Of a stretch of DNA of 64,000 nt, positions 33,854-43,843 are shown in pieces. A model generated the notes under the pieces. The model had not been told where the DNA came from and did no database searches. It saw nothing but the letters and a program-made list of their open reading frames with translations. Position 1 is the first letter of the stretch. Every line of letters begins with the position of its first letter. The DNA is taken from NCBI GenBank assembly GCA_002337005.1, contig DDFD01000018.1, positions 5,818 to 69,817 on the forward strand, read 5' to 3'. A program made the position numbers and the translations under genes. This stretch comes from Flavobacteriales bacterium UBA1937. Its GTDB lineage: Bacteria; Bacteroidota; Bacteroidia; Flavobacteriales; Weeksellaceae.

Positions 33854-36800
33854 TTAATTTAAATAAATTTCAAATTTCCCAAAATCACTTATCTTTTCGA
33901 TCAATTGGTAATTAATATTGATGCTTTGCTGCATTGCTCTAGCTTCAACAAAACTATTATCTAAAGGATTTTTAAGAAAAACATTCAATTTATGTTCGCC
34001 TTTTTCCGTCAATAACTGGGTTTTGAAAAATTCTAAATCCGTTTTGTTCAATTCATTGATAGGAATCACCAAAGAAAGTGATTTTGCATACTTTTCAAAA
34101 GCATCTTTTAAGTCTAAAATATCTGTAACATTGGTAAAAACTCTACCTTCAGAACCATGCGTAAACTTCATTTTCACAATTACAAAACGATCTTTAGCAA
34201 TTTTTTCGCGGAGTTTCATATAATCTCTATCTCCCAATCTGAAACTGTAACTTCCTGTGTAATCTTCTAAAGTTAGGAAACATATTTTCTCACCAGAATT
34301 TCTTCCATCACGCAAAACCATTTCCGTAATCAAACCAGAAACCGTGTATTCTCTTGCATTATCAAACTGTTTTTGTCTTTCTTTCCAATCTTTTGCAGGT
34401 TCAAAAAGACTTCCCGCAGGAAACAATTGTTCTTTAAAAGCATCAATTTCATCCAAATTCAAGAAATTAAAATTTCCTTTCGGTTCAGCTTTTTTTAGAT
34501 GAGTTTCTTCTACCAAATCTTCATCTTCTGAAACTTCTAAAGTCAAGTCCACTTCTTCTTCATCTGTTTCATCATCCAAAATTTTAGAAGCAATGTCGTT
34601 TTGATGCTCTAAATCATCTTTCTTTTTGTCATCTAAAACAAAATTTCTAGAAAATTCTCCATTCACAAACTGATACTGGAATTTATATTCATCTAAAGGA
34701 TGCGCCGAAAGATAGAAACCGATAATCTCTTTCTCACGATTGAGTTTATGCATATTTTGCCATTCTGCACAAGGCAAAAGTTTCGGTCTTTCGATTTGAA
34801 CCTCATCTGCAAAATCAGCAAAAAGCGAATTTTCCACCGAATTTTTATTATCTTGAAACGATTGTCCGTAACGCAAAAGCTTTTCTATATTGGTTCTTCC
34901 TGCATTGTCCACATCAAAATATTGAGCTCTGTGGTATGAATCTAATTCATCAAAAGCACCGGCAATCACCAAACTTTCCACCACTCTTTTATTGACTTGC
35001 GAAGAAGGCATTCTTTCAAAAAAATCATAAATATTGGTAAATCTTCCGTTTTGTCTTTCCAAATAAATAGCTTCAGAAGGCGCTTCTCCCATTCCTTTAA
35101 TCGCTCCCAAACCAAATCTGATTTGTCCTTTTTCGTTCACCGCAAACTGAAACTGAGATTCATTAACATCTGGCCCTAAAACATCTACTCCAATTGTTCT
35201 ACAATCTTCCATAAAAAGCGTAATTTGCTTGGTATTGTTGATGTTATTACTCATCACACTTGCCATATATTCCGCAGGATAATTGGCTTTTAGATAAGCA
35301 GTGTGATACGCAATTAAGGCATAACAAGTAGAGTGAGATTTGTTAAAAGCATATTCTGCAAAAGCTTCCCAGTCTTTCCAAATTTTATTGAGTTTTTCTT
35401 CGTCTAAATTATTTTTTTTACCGCCTTCTAGAAATTTCGGGTACATTTTATCCAGAACATCTTTCTGTTTCTTACCCATTGCTTTTCTCAAAGTATCGGC
35501 TTCACCTTTGGTAAAATTCGCCAATTTCTGAGAAAGCAACATTACCTGTTCCTGATAAACCGTAATTCCGTAGGTTTCTTTTAAGTATTCTTCGGTTTCT
35601 GGCAAATCATAAACAATTTCTTCTATACCGTGTTTTCTGTTAATGAAATTCGGGATGTATTTTATTGGCCCTGGTCTGTACAAAGCGTTCATCGCAATTA
35701 AATCTGCAAAAACTGTAGGTTTCAGTTCGCGCATATATTTTTGCATTCCCGCACTTTCGTACTGGAAAATCCCAATCGTTCTTCCTTCTTTGAAAAGTTC
35801 GTACGTTTTTTTATCATCTAATGGAATTTCATCGGTATTGATTTCAATTCCGTGACGTTGTTTGATGAGCTTTATCGCATCTTTAATAATGGTTAAAGTT
35901 CTTAACCCTAGAAAGTCCATTTTCAACAAACCTGCACTTTCTGCCACAGAGTTATCAAACTGAGAAACCAAAATTCCTGCATCTTTTGCAGCGATAGAAA
36001 TCGGAACTAAATTCGAAATATCTTCTGGCGTGATAATTACACCACAAGCGTGAATTCCTGTATTTCTGATGCAACCTTCCATTTTCTGCGCTGATGCCAA
36101 AACCTGATGTCTAGAATCATTAGGATTGGCCAAAATAGCCTTCATTTCTTCAGCTAAAGGTTTATCTTCTGGTTTTAATTTTTCTGGTTTGTTCAATGCT
36201 TTTGCAATGTTCATTCCCGGTGTTTCAGGAATTAATTTAGCAATAGCATTGGTATCAGGAATCGATACATCTAGCACTCTCCCTGCATCTTTAATCGCAG
36301 ATTTTCCTCCCAAAACGGAATAGGTAATAATCTGCGCCACATTCATTTGTCCGTACTTTTCAATAACCCATTTTATAATCGCATCTCTTCCTTCATCATC
36401 AAAATCGATATCAATATCGGGCATCGAAATACGCTCAGGATTTAAAAATCTCTCAAAAAGCAAATCGTATTTAATCGGGTCAACATTGGTAATTCCGATG
36501 CAATACGCAACTGCAGAACCTGCTGCAGAACCACGACCAGGCCCAACTGAAACCCCCATTTTTCGGGCTTCGTTACAAAAATCTTGTACAATCAAGAAAT
36601 AACCTGGATAACCTGTATTCGCAATAACTTCTAACTCGAAATCTAATCTTTCCCGAATTTCATCGGTAATTTCTTCGTATTTTTTCTTTGCACCTTCATA
36701 AGTGAGATGTCTTAAATAAGCATTTTCGCCACGTTTTCCTCCATCTTTTACATCTTCTTCGCTTAAAAACTCTTCGGGAATATCAAACTTTGGAAGCAAA

Positions 36801-38458
36801 ACATCTCTTTTTAAAGTATAAGGTTCAAATTTTTGTAAAAATTCGGTGTAAGCTTCAAAAGCATCTGGAAATTGCCTGAAAGTTTGTTTTAATTCCTCTG
36901 GATTTTGAACAAAATAATGGTCATTGGCTAAACCTTTTCGCTTCCCAAAACCTTTACCAATAGGCGTAGAAACTCTTTCTCCATCTTTGATGCAGGCAAT
37001 AATATCCTGAATTTTAGCATCTTCTTTTTTGGTATAAAAAGTTTCGTTTTGAGCTAAAATTTTCACATTATGTTTATCTGCCAAATCGAGTAAAACTTCG
37101 TTTAAGTGTTCTTCGTCTGGTAAATCGTGATTTTGAATTTGAACATAAAAATCTTCTCCAAATTGCTCTTTCCACCAAAGGAAAACTTCCTCTCCTCTTT
37201 GTTCACCAAAATTCAGAATTGCATTCGGAACATCTCCGTAAATCCCTGAAGTTACGGCTATTAAATCTTCTTTAAATTCTGCAATTTGTTTTTTAGAAAT
37301 TCTCGGAACTCCAGCGTAATAACCATTGGTAAAACCTAAACTCGAAAGTTTTGCTAAATTTTTATATCCTTTAAAATTCTTTGCCAAAAGAACCATATTC
37401 GTTCTTCTATCTGGATCATCTTTGGTAAATTGCTTTTGTTCTGGTCTTTCAGAAATATAAAATTCACAACCTAAAACAGGAATTAAAGGCGTTTTGGCAA
37501 ATTCTTCCCCTTTTTCTTCGGCTTCGGCTTTCTTTTTTTTGATATCTCCATTGTATTTTTCAACTTCAGAAACAAATTTAAAAGCGCCCATCAAATTTCC
37601 TAAATCTACCATTCCGACAGCTTTATAATCATTTTCAGCAGCCACTTTTATCAATTCATTAAAATGAGAAGTCGCCGAAAGTGTAGAATAAATGGTATGG
37701 TTATGAAAATTGAAATAATCACCAATTTCTACCTCATCAGTATCGCCAAAATCAACGGTAGATTTTTTCTTTTTAGAATCTGCAACCTGTCTTCTGATAA
37801 CAATATCAAAAGGTTTTATCGGTTCACTCCAAATTTTTTGAAATTGCTGAAATTGCGCATCCGTCCAAAGCATTTTTTCGGCAGGAATAATGCGCTTTCT
37901 TGCCATTTCAAAGAAAATCTGTGCCGTTGCATTTACATCGGCAGCTGCATTGTGCGCTTCATCAAACTGGTAACCGTATAATTTTTCGAAAAGTTCGCCT
38001 AATTTTGGAGATTTGTATCTACCTCCTCTTCCTCCTGGTAAAGCGCAGAAATCCGTCCCCAATTCCATAGTATCTGCTTTGGGAATTTCTTGGAGATTGT
38101 TTTCAATTTCTTTTCTAAAAAATTCAGCCCCTACAATTTTGTAATCAAAATCAATGTTATGCCCAACTCCAACTTTGGTTTTTTCTAATGCTTTTTTGAA
38201 TTCTTCTAAAACCCAAGCTAAATCTTTTCCTTCTTCAATCGCCATTTTGGTAGAAATTCCGTGAATTCTGGTCGCATTAAAAGGGATATCATAACCTTCT
38301 GGTTTTATGATATAGTCTTGATTCTCAATTAATTTACCTTCATCATCATGTAATTGCCAAGCAATCTGTACCATCCTAGGCCAATTGTCTGAATCTGAGA
38401 TTGGTGCGTTAAAATTCTGTGGTAAACCTGTGGTTTCAGTATCAAAAACTAAGTACAT
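33854..38458 (-). CDS. dnaE: DNA polymerase III alpha subunit with N-terminal proofreading exonuclease domain
   Basis: Catalytic subunit of the replicative polymerase, 1534 residues, longer than E. coli DnaE (1160). Residues 1-190 or so form a DnaQ-like DEDDh 3'-5' exonuclease (FDTETTGLP with D6 and E8, VGHNIDFDYKIV, HNAAADVNAT). A PHP domain follows (YFNFHNHTIYSTLSATSHFNEL). The polymerase core carries D681 and D683 in MPDIDIDFDDEGRD. The C-terminal part includes helix-hairpin-helix and OB regions (VSGLITEMVLRDGRNSG). Fusion of the exonuclease to DnaE removes the need for a separate epsilon subunit. This is the form known from Flavobacteriia, and it differs from PolC, where the exonuclease is inside the PHP domain. 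Monocistronic, with its own promoter and terminator. Confidence 0.95.
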   Translation of the reverse strand: MYLVFDTETTGLPQNFNAPISDSDNWPRMVQIAWQLHDDEGKLIENQDYIIKPEGYDIPFNATRIHGISTKMAIEEGKDLAWVLEEFKKALEKTKVGVGHNIDFDYKIVGAEFFRKEIENNLQEIPKADTMELGTDFCALPGGRGGRYKSPKLGELFEKLYGYQFDEAHNAAADVNATAQIFFEMARKRIIPAEKMLWTDAQFQQFQKIWSEPIKPFDIVIRRQVADSKKKKSTVDFGDTDEVEIGDYFNFHNHTIYSTLSATSHFNELIKVAAENDYKAVGMVDLGNLMGAFKFVSEVEKYNGDIKKKKAEAEEKGEEFAKTPLIPVLGCEFYISERPEQKQFTKDDPDRRTNMVLLAKNFKGYKNLAKLSSLGFTNGYYAGVPRISKKQIAEFKEDLIAVTSGIYGDVPNAILNFGEQRGEEVFLWWKEQFGEDFYVQIQNHDLPDEEHLNEVLLDLADKHNVKILAQNETFYTKKEDAKIQDIIACIKDGERVSTPIGKGFGKRKGLANDHYFVQNPEELKQTFRQFPDAFEAYTEFLQKFEPYTLKRDVLLPKFDIPEEFLSEEDVKDGGKRGENAYLRHLTYEGAKKKYEEITDEIRERLDFELEVIANTGYPGYFLIVQDFCNEARKMGVSVGPGRGSAAGSAVAYCIGITNVDPIKYDLLFERFLNPERISMPDIDIDFDDEGRDAIIKWVIEKYGQMNVAQIITYSVLGGKSAIKDAGRVLDVSIPDTNAIAKLIPETPGMNIAKALNKPEKLKPEDKPLAEEMKAILANPNDSRHQVLASAQKMEGCIRNTGIHACGVIITPEDISNLVPISIAAKDAGILVSQFDNSVAESAGLLKMDFLGLRTLTIIKDAIKLIKQRHGIEINTDEIPLDDKKTYELFKEGRTIGIFQYESAGMQKYMRELKPTVFADLIAMNALYRPGPIKYIPNFINRKHGIEEIVYDLPETEEYLKETYGITVYQEQVMLLSQKLANFTKGEADTLRKAMGKKQKDVLDKMYPKFLEGGKKNNLDEEKLNKIWKDWEAFAEYAFNKSHSTCYALIAYHTAYLKANYPAEYMASVMSNNINNTKQITLFMEDCRTIGVDVLGPDVNESQFQFAVNEKGQIRFGLGAIKGMGEAPSEAIYLERQNGRFTNIYDFFERMPSSQVNKRVVESLVIAGAFDELDSYHRAQYFDVDNAGRTNIEKLLRYGQSFQDNKNSVENSLFADFADEVQIERPKLLPCAEWQNMHKLNREKEIIGFYLSAHPLDEYKFQYQFVNGEFSRNFVLDDKKKDDLEHQNDIASKILDDETDEEEVDLTLEVSEDEDLVEETHLKKAEPKGNFNFLNLDEIDAFKEQLFPAGSLFEPAKDWKERQKQFDNAREYTVSGLITEMVLRDGRNSGEKICFLTLEDYTGSYSFRLGDRDYMKLREKIAKDRFVIVKMKFTHGSEGRVFTNVTDILDLKDAFEKYAKSLSLVIPINELNKTDLEFFKTQLLTEKGEHKLNVFLKNPLDNSFVEARAMQQSININYQLIEKISDFGKFEIYLN

Positions 38459-38475
38459 TCTTTAGAAAATTTGCT

Positions 38476-38483
38476 CAAATTTA
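38476..38483 (-). promoter_or_regulatory. -7 promoter box of dnaE
   Basis: TAAATTTG on the minus strand, 17 nt upstream of the dnaE ATG. The nearest TTG is too close (about 12 nt), so the -33 element is unclear. Confidence 0.45.
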
Positions 38484-38540
38484 ATTGAAAATAATCAATA
38501 AAAAAATAGAAATGATATAGAGATAAAATCAATATTAAAA

Positions 38541-38579
38541 AATTGAAAAAGCCTTTCAGAAATTTCCGAAAGGCTTTTT
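38541..38579 (-). terminator. Terminator of the unannotated unit upstream of dnaE
   Basis: AAAAAGCCTTTC (38546-38557) and GAAAGGCTTTTT (38568-38579) form a 12-bp stem with a 10-nt loop. The hairpin is T-rich at the end on both strands, so it can act bidirectionally. No annotated gene precedes it on either strand. Confidence 0.85.
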
Positions 38580-38623
38580 ACATATTAATCCTAAATTTTA
38601 TTCTTTTAATTTTATCTAATCTC

Positions 38624-38704
38624 TTAGATATGGTAATATTTTTTTGTCAAAAAGAAAAAAAACAAAACGATGATAATTACTTCTACATTAAATTCAGCAA
38701 TCAT
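38624..38704 (-). CDS. Candidate 26-residue membrane micropeptide
   Basis: ATG at 38704 to TAA at 38624. The peptide has an acidic start (MIAEFNVE), a hydrophobic core (VIIIVLFFFFL) and a basic end (TKKYYHI), the pattern of a single-span micropeptide. Its ATG overlaps the stop codon of the preceding mini-ORF (ATGA), and the terminator lies 45 nt downstream. AT-rich sequence can give such a frame by chance, so confidence is low. Confidence 0.25.
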   Translation of the reverse strand: MIAEFNVEVIIIVLFFFFLTKKYYHI

Positions 38705-38772
38705 GACATATAAAATAAAAACTTTTCATACAGAATAAAAAAATAAAATTTCGAAGTCAACCAAAACTTCAT
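38701..38772 (-). CDS. Candidate 23-residue hydrophobic leader peptide
   Basis: ATG at 38772 to TGA at 38701 encodes an aromatic-rich peptide (MKFWLTSKFYFFILYEKFLF and three more residues). The stop overlaps the ATG of the next mini-ORF, which would allow translational coupling. Low confidence because of its size and base composition. Confidence 0.18.
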   Translation of the reverse strand: MKFWLTSKFYFFILYEKFLFYMS

Positions 38773-39137
38773 TATTAAAACAAATGGGAAGAAAAATAAT
38801 CTTCTTTATTCTGCAAAACAAATATTAAAGAAAAGTTCAAAAAATCTCAAAATGATGAAAAAACAAAACAGAAAATACAGAAGTTGCAACAATGTTAAAA
38901 TCACAAAAACTTTTTCAATAATAAAGAACTAAATATGAGCAAAATGAGAACAGAAGATTACCAAAAGGTAAAATCTGTATTCAAAATTCTTTAATAAATC
39001 AAAATTTCAAAAAATATTTCTCTGGCTGTTTTTTCAATAAAAAAATAAAAACTATTTCGTCAAAAATCACATCTCTGAGTAAAAGCAATTATCCATCGTT
39101 TTAATTTCAATAACCAATTATTGTTTATTACCCGAGG

Positions 39138-39169
39138 CAAAGATAGGGTATTTTATCTTAATTATGCAA
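39138..39169 (-). promoter_or_regulatory. Promoter of the unannotated transcript
   Basis: Minus-strand TTG (39167-39169) and TATCTTTG (39138-39145), 21 nt apart, fully match the Bacteroidota consensus. The -7 box lies within an inverted repeat, TACCC (39129-39133) and GGGTA (39146-39150), which could be a small operator. Confidence 0.6.
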
Positions 39170-39268
39170 TTTTTTTCACAACACCCCATTTAAAATTAAC
39201 ATTTAATTAATATAAAATCATTTTTCATAAGATTACCCCCATAAAAATAGGGGTTAATTTTAAAATTA

Positions 39269-40681
39269 TTACTTCCAACCTCCACCAAGCGCTCTATACA
39301 ATTCTACACCTGCCTGCAATTTTACATATTCTGCATTGGCAATATTGATCTCGGCACTCAATTGATTTACATTGGCATTAAGCACTTCTATATAATTTGC
39401 CATTCCATAATTAACTAATTCTTGAGAATACTCCACCGATTTCTTATAAGCTAGCATCTCTTTCTTCTTAAGTGCTATAAACTGGTCTTGCGCATTATAC
39501 ATTTTCAAAGCATCAGATACTTCATTGCCCGCATTTAGAATACTTTTTCTAAAAGCTAAATAAGCTTTTTCTTGATTAGCTAAACTTACTTCGTAATTGG
39601 TTTTAATCTGTCTTTTATTTAAAATAGGTTGCGCCAAACCTGCTACCAAAGTAGCAAACAATGAATTCCCACTAAAAAGATGATCTATATCTACCGATTG
39701 CAACCCTGTATTTCCTGTAATTTTTAAAGTAGGATAAAACTGTGCTTTTGCAGAATTGGTTAATTCTAAAGTATTCATCAGATTAAATTCTGCTTGTTTT
39801 ACATCTGGTCTATTCGCCAAAAGGGAAATAGGATAACCTAAATCTGTTTTTAAATTGAAGTTTTGAGAAGATAAATTCGTTCTTTCTATGCTGTGAGAAG
39901 GTTCGCCCATTATAAGTGAAATGGTATTTTCTAAAATTTGAATCTGAACATCTAAACTAATAAGTGACGCTTCAGCATTATAAACTAAGGCTTCACTCTG
40001 TTGCACCGCAACTTCAGTGAGCGTTCCTGCTGTTTTTAAGGCTTGTGTAGTTTCTAAATTTTTCTTTCGAACCTCAATAGTATTTTGTATAATTTTTTTC
40101 TGTTCATCCAAAGAAAGCAATTGGTAATAAGCTGTTGCTACTGAAGCTACCAAACTACTTTTTACCGCTTGATGCGCCGCAACAGTTCCTAAATAAGTTG
40201 CCATTTGTGCTTTTTGTTGACCTTTTAGTTTCCCCCAAATATCTGCTTCCCAACTCAAATTAGCAGTTACATCAAACTGATTAACATATCTTCTTTCGCC
40301 GATAATTTGACCGAATTGCGTATTAAGAGACTGTGTCTGGAAGGTATATCCTGGCCCTACAGTAAGTGTAGGAGTATATGCTGCTTTGCTCTGTTTAAGA
40401 TAAGCTTCAGCAGAGGCAATATTTTGCAATGCAATTCTAATATCTAAATTATTTTCTAATGCTTTAGAAATATGTTTTTGTAAAACAGCATCAGTGAAAA
40501 TTTCTTTCCAAGAAAGTTGTGCAATACTGGTGCTATCTTTTGGTAAAAGATCTGTTCTATAGAGTTTTTCATCTACAATATCTTTCGGTCTTTCATACCC
40601 TTGTCTTATTTTACAAGAATTTAATAAAACCGCCGCCAATAAAAGAAAAACGAGATGTTTATATGATGTTTTTATTATCAT
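39269..40681 (-). CDS. TolC/NodT-family outer-membrane efflux lipoprotein
   Basis: A 470-residue outer-membrane channel of the second RND system. Unlike the first system's channel it is a lipoprotein: MIIKTSYKHLVFLLLAAVLLNSC, with the lipid Cys at residue 23. This is typical of the NodT/OprM branch. Helical-hairpin repeats are visible (ISKALENNLDIRIALQNIASAEAYLKQSKAAY; SLLANRPDVKQAEFNLM is the NodT signature RPDVxxAE). Last gene of the operon, 18 nt after the pump gene. Confidence 0.93.
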   Translation of the reverse strand: MIIKTSYKHLVFLLLAAVLLNSCKIRQGYERPKDIVDEKLYRTDLLPKDSTSIAQLSWKEIFTDAVLQKHISKALENNLDIRIALQNIASAEAYLKQSKAAYTPTLTVGPGYTFQTQSLNTQFGQIIGERRYVNQFDVTANLSWEADIWGKLKGQQKAQMATYLGTVAAHQAVKSSLVASVATAYYQLLSLDEQKKIIQNTIEVRKKNLETTQALKTAGTLTEVAVQQSEALVYNAEASLISLDVQIQILENTISLIMGEPSHSIERTNLSSQNFNLKTDLGYPISLLANRPDVKQAEFNLMNTLELTNSAKAQFYPTLKITGNTGLQSVDIDHLFSGNSLFATLVAGLAQPILNKRQIKTNYEVSLANQEKAYLAFRKSILNAGNEVSDALKMYNAQDQFIALKKKEMLAYKKSVEYSQELVNYGMANYIEVLNANVNQLSAEINIANAEYVKLQAGVELYRALGGGWK

Positions 40682-40699
40682 TTTAATACTTTTTAAAAA

Positions 40700-43600
40700 T
40701 TATTCTGCCAAATTCACTTCTAGTTTTTGCACTGGCTTCACTTTTTCTTGTAACCATTGGAAAATCACATACAAAACTGGGATTACAATCAATCCTAAGA
40801 AAGTACCTATTAACAAACCAATAGCTGCTCCTGTTGCAATAGAACGATTACCAACTGCACCAATTCCCGTAGCGAAAATCAAAGGAAGTAATCCGAAAAT
40901 AAACGCAAAAGAAGTCATTAAAATAGGTCTTAATCTCGCTTTAGCTGCATTGATGGCAGACATTACAATTGTTTCACCGTGATGACGTCTTTGCACGGCA
41001 AACTCAACAATCAAAATCGCGTTTTTCGCCAATAAACCTACCAACATTATCAGTGCAATTTGGAAATAAATGTTATTTTCTAATCCCGCCAATTTTTGTC
41101 CTAAATAAGCTCCCATTACACCTAAAGGAAGAGAAATTACCACTACCAAAGGTAAAATGTAACTTTCGTATTGTGCTGCCAAAATAAAATATACAAAAAT
41201 TAAACTCAACATAAAAATGATTAAAGTCTGAGAACCTGAAGCTAATTCTTCACGAGACAAACCTGTAAATTCTACCGTATAATTTTGATTCAAAGATTCT
41301 GCAGCTACTTCTTGCACTGCTTTTATAGCATCACCAGTACTATAACCTTTGGCGTTAGAACCTGTAATCTTCACCGAAGTAAATAAATTATATCTGCTCA
41401 CAGATTGTGGACCGTATGCTTTTTCTAACGTCACAAACTGAGAAATCGGCGCCATTGCTCCAGATTTAGTTTTTACAAAAAGACTATTCATACTTTCCGC
41501 ACTGCTTCTAGCTTCTGGTAATGCCTGTACCATTACACGAAATTGTTTTCCGTATTTTGTAAAATCTGCGGCGTAAATTCCACCAATATAGCCTTGCATT
41601 GTAGAAAGAATATCAGAAACCGAAACACCTGCATTTTCCGCAACTGGAACATTGATATTCATTTGATACTGAGGATATTTGGTATTAAATGAAGTCTGTG
41701 CAAACTCTATTTCTGGTCTTTCCATTAATTTACCTATGAATTGTTGCGTTACTTTATCAAGTTCTGTGTATTCTCCACCAGATTTATCTAATAAAACTGC
41801 TTCGAAACCTGCACTACTTCCAAAACCTGGAACAGAAGGCGGTTGGAAAAACACCACTTTTGCATCAGGAACTGTAGCTGCAACACCAAAAAGTTTTTTG
41901 GTAATATTTTCAATTTTTTGGTCGTCACTTGTTCTTTCATCAAAAGGTTGAAGCCTCACAAAAGCCAAACCGTAATTACTACCAGTTCCAGATAAGAAAC
42001 CTCTCCCTGTGGAAATAGTTACATTTTTAATTCCCGGAATTTTCAATGCTTTTTGTTGAATTTGCTTCAAAGCATTATACGTTCTTTCCATAGAAGCACC
42101 AGCTGGTAATTCTACATTGGTAAAGATAATTCCACGATCTTCATTCGGTACGAAACCTTTTTTCATCGTCGCAGAACTGAACCAAAGTAAACCAATCGTA
42201 ACGGCAAAAATCACCAAAGTCACCCATTTATGACGAATTAAAAACACAAAAGCTCTTCCGTATCTGTCAGTAGAAGCTTTGAAAGCCACATTAAATCGAT
42301 GGAAAAACCTTCCCATTGTAGATTTTTGTTCGTATTCTTTATCGTGATGAGCAGGTTTTAAAAACAATGAACAAAGAACCGGACTCAAAGTCAATGCATT
42401 AATGGCAGAAATTAAAATCGCTACAATTAGCGTAATCCCAAATTGTTTATAAAAAACACCTGTTGGCCCTTGAATAAAAGTTACCGGAATAAAAACTGCC
42501 GCCATTACCAAAGTAATTGAAATAATAGCACCCGTAATTTCGTGCATTGCTTCTACGGTTGCTTTTTTGGCATCGTTAATCCCGTGTTCCATCTTAGCGT
42601 GAACCGCTTCTACGACGACTATTGCGTCATCTACTACAATTCCAATTGCTAAAACTAATGCGAAAAGCGTTAATAAATTCAAGGAATATCCTAATAAATT
42701 TAAGAAGAAAAACGCACCTACAATAGAAACTGGAACCGCAATGGCAGGAATTAAAGTAGAACGGAAATCTTGCAAGAAGATATACACCACAATAAATACC
42801 AAAATAAACGCCTCGAATAAAGTATGAACCACTTTTTCTATGGAAGCATCTAGAAATTCATTGGTATCGAAATTAAACATATAATGAATTCCGTCTGGGA
42901 AATCTTTTTCCGCGGATTTCAAGTAAGTTTTTATATTATTGATGATGTCTTGTGCATTAGAACCTGGCGTTTGGAAAATCCCCATACTTACCGCAGGATT
43001 GTCTCCGTTTTGTGCAAAACCAGTGTAAGATTGTGCCGCCAATTCTACTTTTGCTACATCTTTCAGCATTAAGTTTTGTCCATTCCCAAGAGATTTAATG
43101 ATGATATTGTCGTATTGTTCTTTGGTATTAAATTTCCCAACATATTTAATAATATATTCAAACGAACTTCCACTGTTTTGCCCGATAGAACCAGCTGCAG
43201 CTTCACGGCTTTGTTCGCTAATTGCTGCGGTAACATCAGTAGGATTTAAACCATAAGCTGCTAATTTTGTAGGATCTAGCCAAATTCTCATCGAATAATT
43301 TTTAGCTCCCATTACATTCGCATCTCCTACTCCATTAATTCTTTTAATATTCGGAATTACGTTGATATTCAAATAGTTTTGAAGATAAACGTCATCTAAT
43401 TTTTTATTTTCAGAATAAAAAGAAAGATACATTAACGCACTGGTTTGTTGTTTCTGCGTTACCACACCAGAACGTGTAACTTCACTTGGTAAAAGCGGTG
43501 TAGCTCTAGCTACTCTATTTTGTACGTTTACCGCAGCAATATCAGGATTTACACCTTGTTTAAAGAAAATCTGAATATTGGCAGAACCATCATTTCCTGC

Positions 43601-43843
43601 GGAAGAAGTAATGTAACTCATTCCTTCTACTCCATTAATTTGTTCTTCTAACGGAACTACTACACTTTTCATCACCGTTTCTGCATTCGCACCAGTATAA
43701 TTGGCAGAAACCGAAACTGTAGGTGGTGCAATATCAGGATATTGAGTAACTGGCAAAGTCACCAATCCCAAAATCCCGAGTATCACTATAATTACCGAAA
43801 TTACCGTAGATAAAACCGGTCTATTGATAAAATGTTTAATCAT
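40700..43843 (-). CDS. RND efflux pump, inner-membrane transporter (HAE1/AcrB-like)
   Basis: A 1047-residue multidrug exporter subunit close to the classical AcrB/MexB group. The start MIKHFINRPVLSTVISVIIV matches MexB-like N-termini. D405-D406 in GIVVDDAIVVVEAVHAKME are the proton-relay residues. VPNEDRGIIF and LLAKNAILIVEFA are further family signatures. Its ATG overlaps the stop of the adaptor gene by one base, so translation is coupled. It is only distantly similar to the first pump (27416-30601). Confidence 0.95.
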   Translation of the reverse strand: MIKHFINRPVLSTVISVIIVILGILGLVTLPVTQYPDIAPPTVSVSANYTGANAETVMKSVVVPLEEQINGVEGMSYITSSAGNDGSANIQIFFKQGVNPDIAAVNVQNRVARATPLLPSEVTRSGVVTQKQQTSALMYLSFYSENKKLDDVYLQNYLNINVIPNIKRINGVGDANVMGAKNYSMRIWLDPTKLAAYGLNPTDVTAAISEQSREAAAGSIGQNSGSSFEYIIKYVGKFNTKEQYDNIIIKSLGNGQNLMLKDVAKVELAAQSYTGFAQNGDNPAVSMGIFQTPGSNAQDIINNIKTYLKSAEKDFPDGIHYMFNFDTNEFLDASIEKVVHTLFEAFILVFIVVYIFLQDFRSTLIPAIAVPVSIVGAFFFLNLLGYSLNLLTLFALVLAIGIVVDDAIVVVEAVHAKMEHGINDAKKATVEAMHEITGAIISITLVMAAVFIPVTFIQGPTGVFYKQFGITLIVAILISAINALTLSPVLCSLFLKPAHHDKEYEQKSTMGRFFHRFNVAFKASTDRYGRAFVFLIRHKWVTLVIFAVTIGLLWFSSATMKKGFVPNEDRGIIFTNVELPAGASMERTYNALKQIQQKALKIPGIKNVTISTGRGFLSGTGSNYGLAFVRLQPFDERTSDDQKIENITKKLFGVAATVPDAKVVFFQPPSVPGFGSSAGFEAVLLDKSGGEYTELDKVTQQFIGKLMERPEIEFAQTSFNTKYPQYQMNINVPVAENAGVSVSDILSTMQGYIGGIYAADFTKYGKQFRVMVQALPEARSSAESMNSLFVKTKSGAMAPISQFVTLEKAYGPQSVSRYNLFTSVKITGSNAKGYSTGDAIKAVQEVAAESLNQNYTVEFTGLSREELASGSQTLIIFMLSLIFVYFILAAQYESYILPLVVVISLPLGVMGAYLGQKLAGLENNIYFQIALIMLVGLLAKNAILIVEFAVQRRHHGETIVMSAINAAKARLRPILMTSFAFIFGLLPLIFATGIGAVGNRSIATGAAIGLLIGTFLGLIVIPVLYVIFQWLQEKVKPVQKLEVNLAE

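Larger units (their letters stand above)
38546..39131 (-). ncRNA. Candidate unannotated transcript between the second efflux operon and dnaE
   Basis: A strong promoter at 39138-39169 and an intrinsic terminator at 38546-38579 define a possible transcript of about 590 nt on the minus strand. Most of it is T-rich and has no reading frame above 30 codons. It could be a regulatory RNA or an mRNA with a long leader for the mini-ORFs at 38624-38772. The 810-bp gap 38459-39268 holds nothing else recognised. No Rfam family was identified. Confidence 0.4.

Noticed and set aside
38624..38704. KdpF-like micropeptide
   Set aside because: The single-span pattern is similar, but no kdpABC genes are near and the KdpF motif is absent, so the name was not used.
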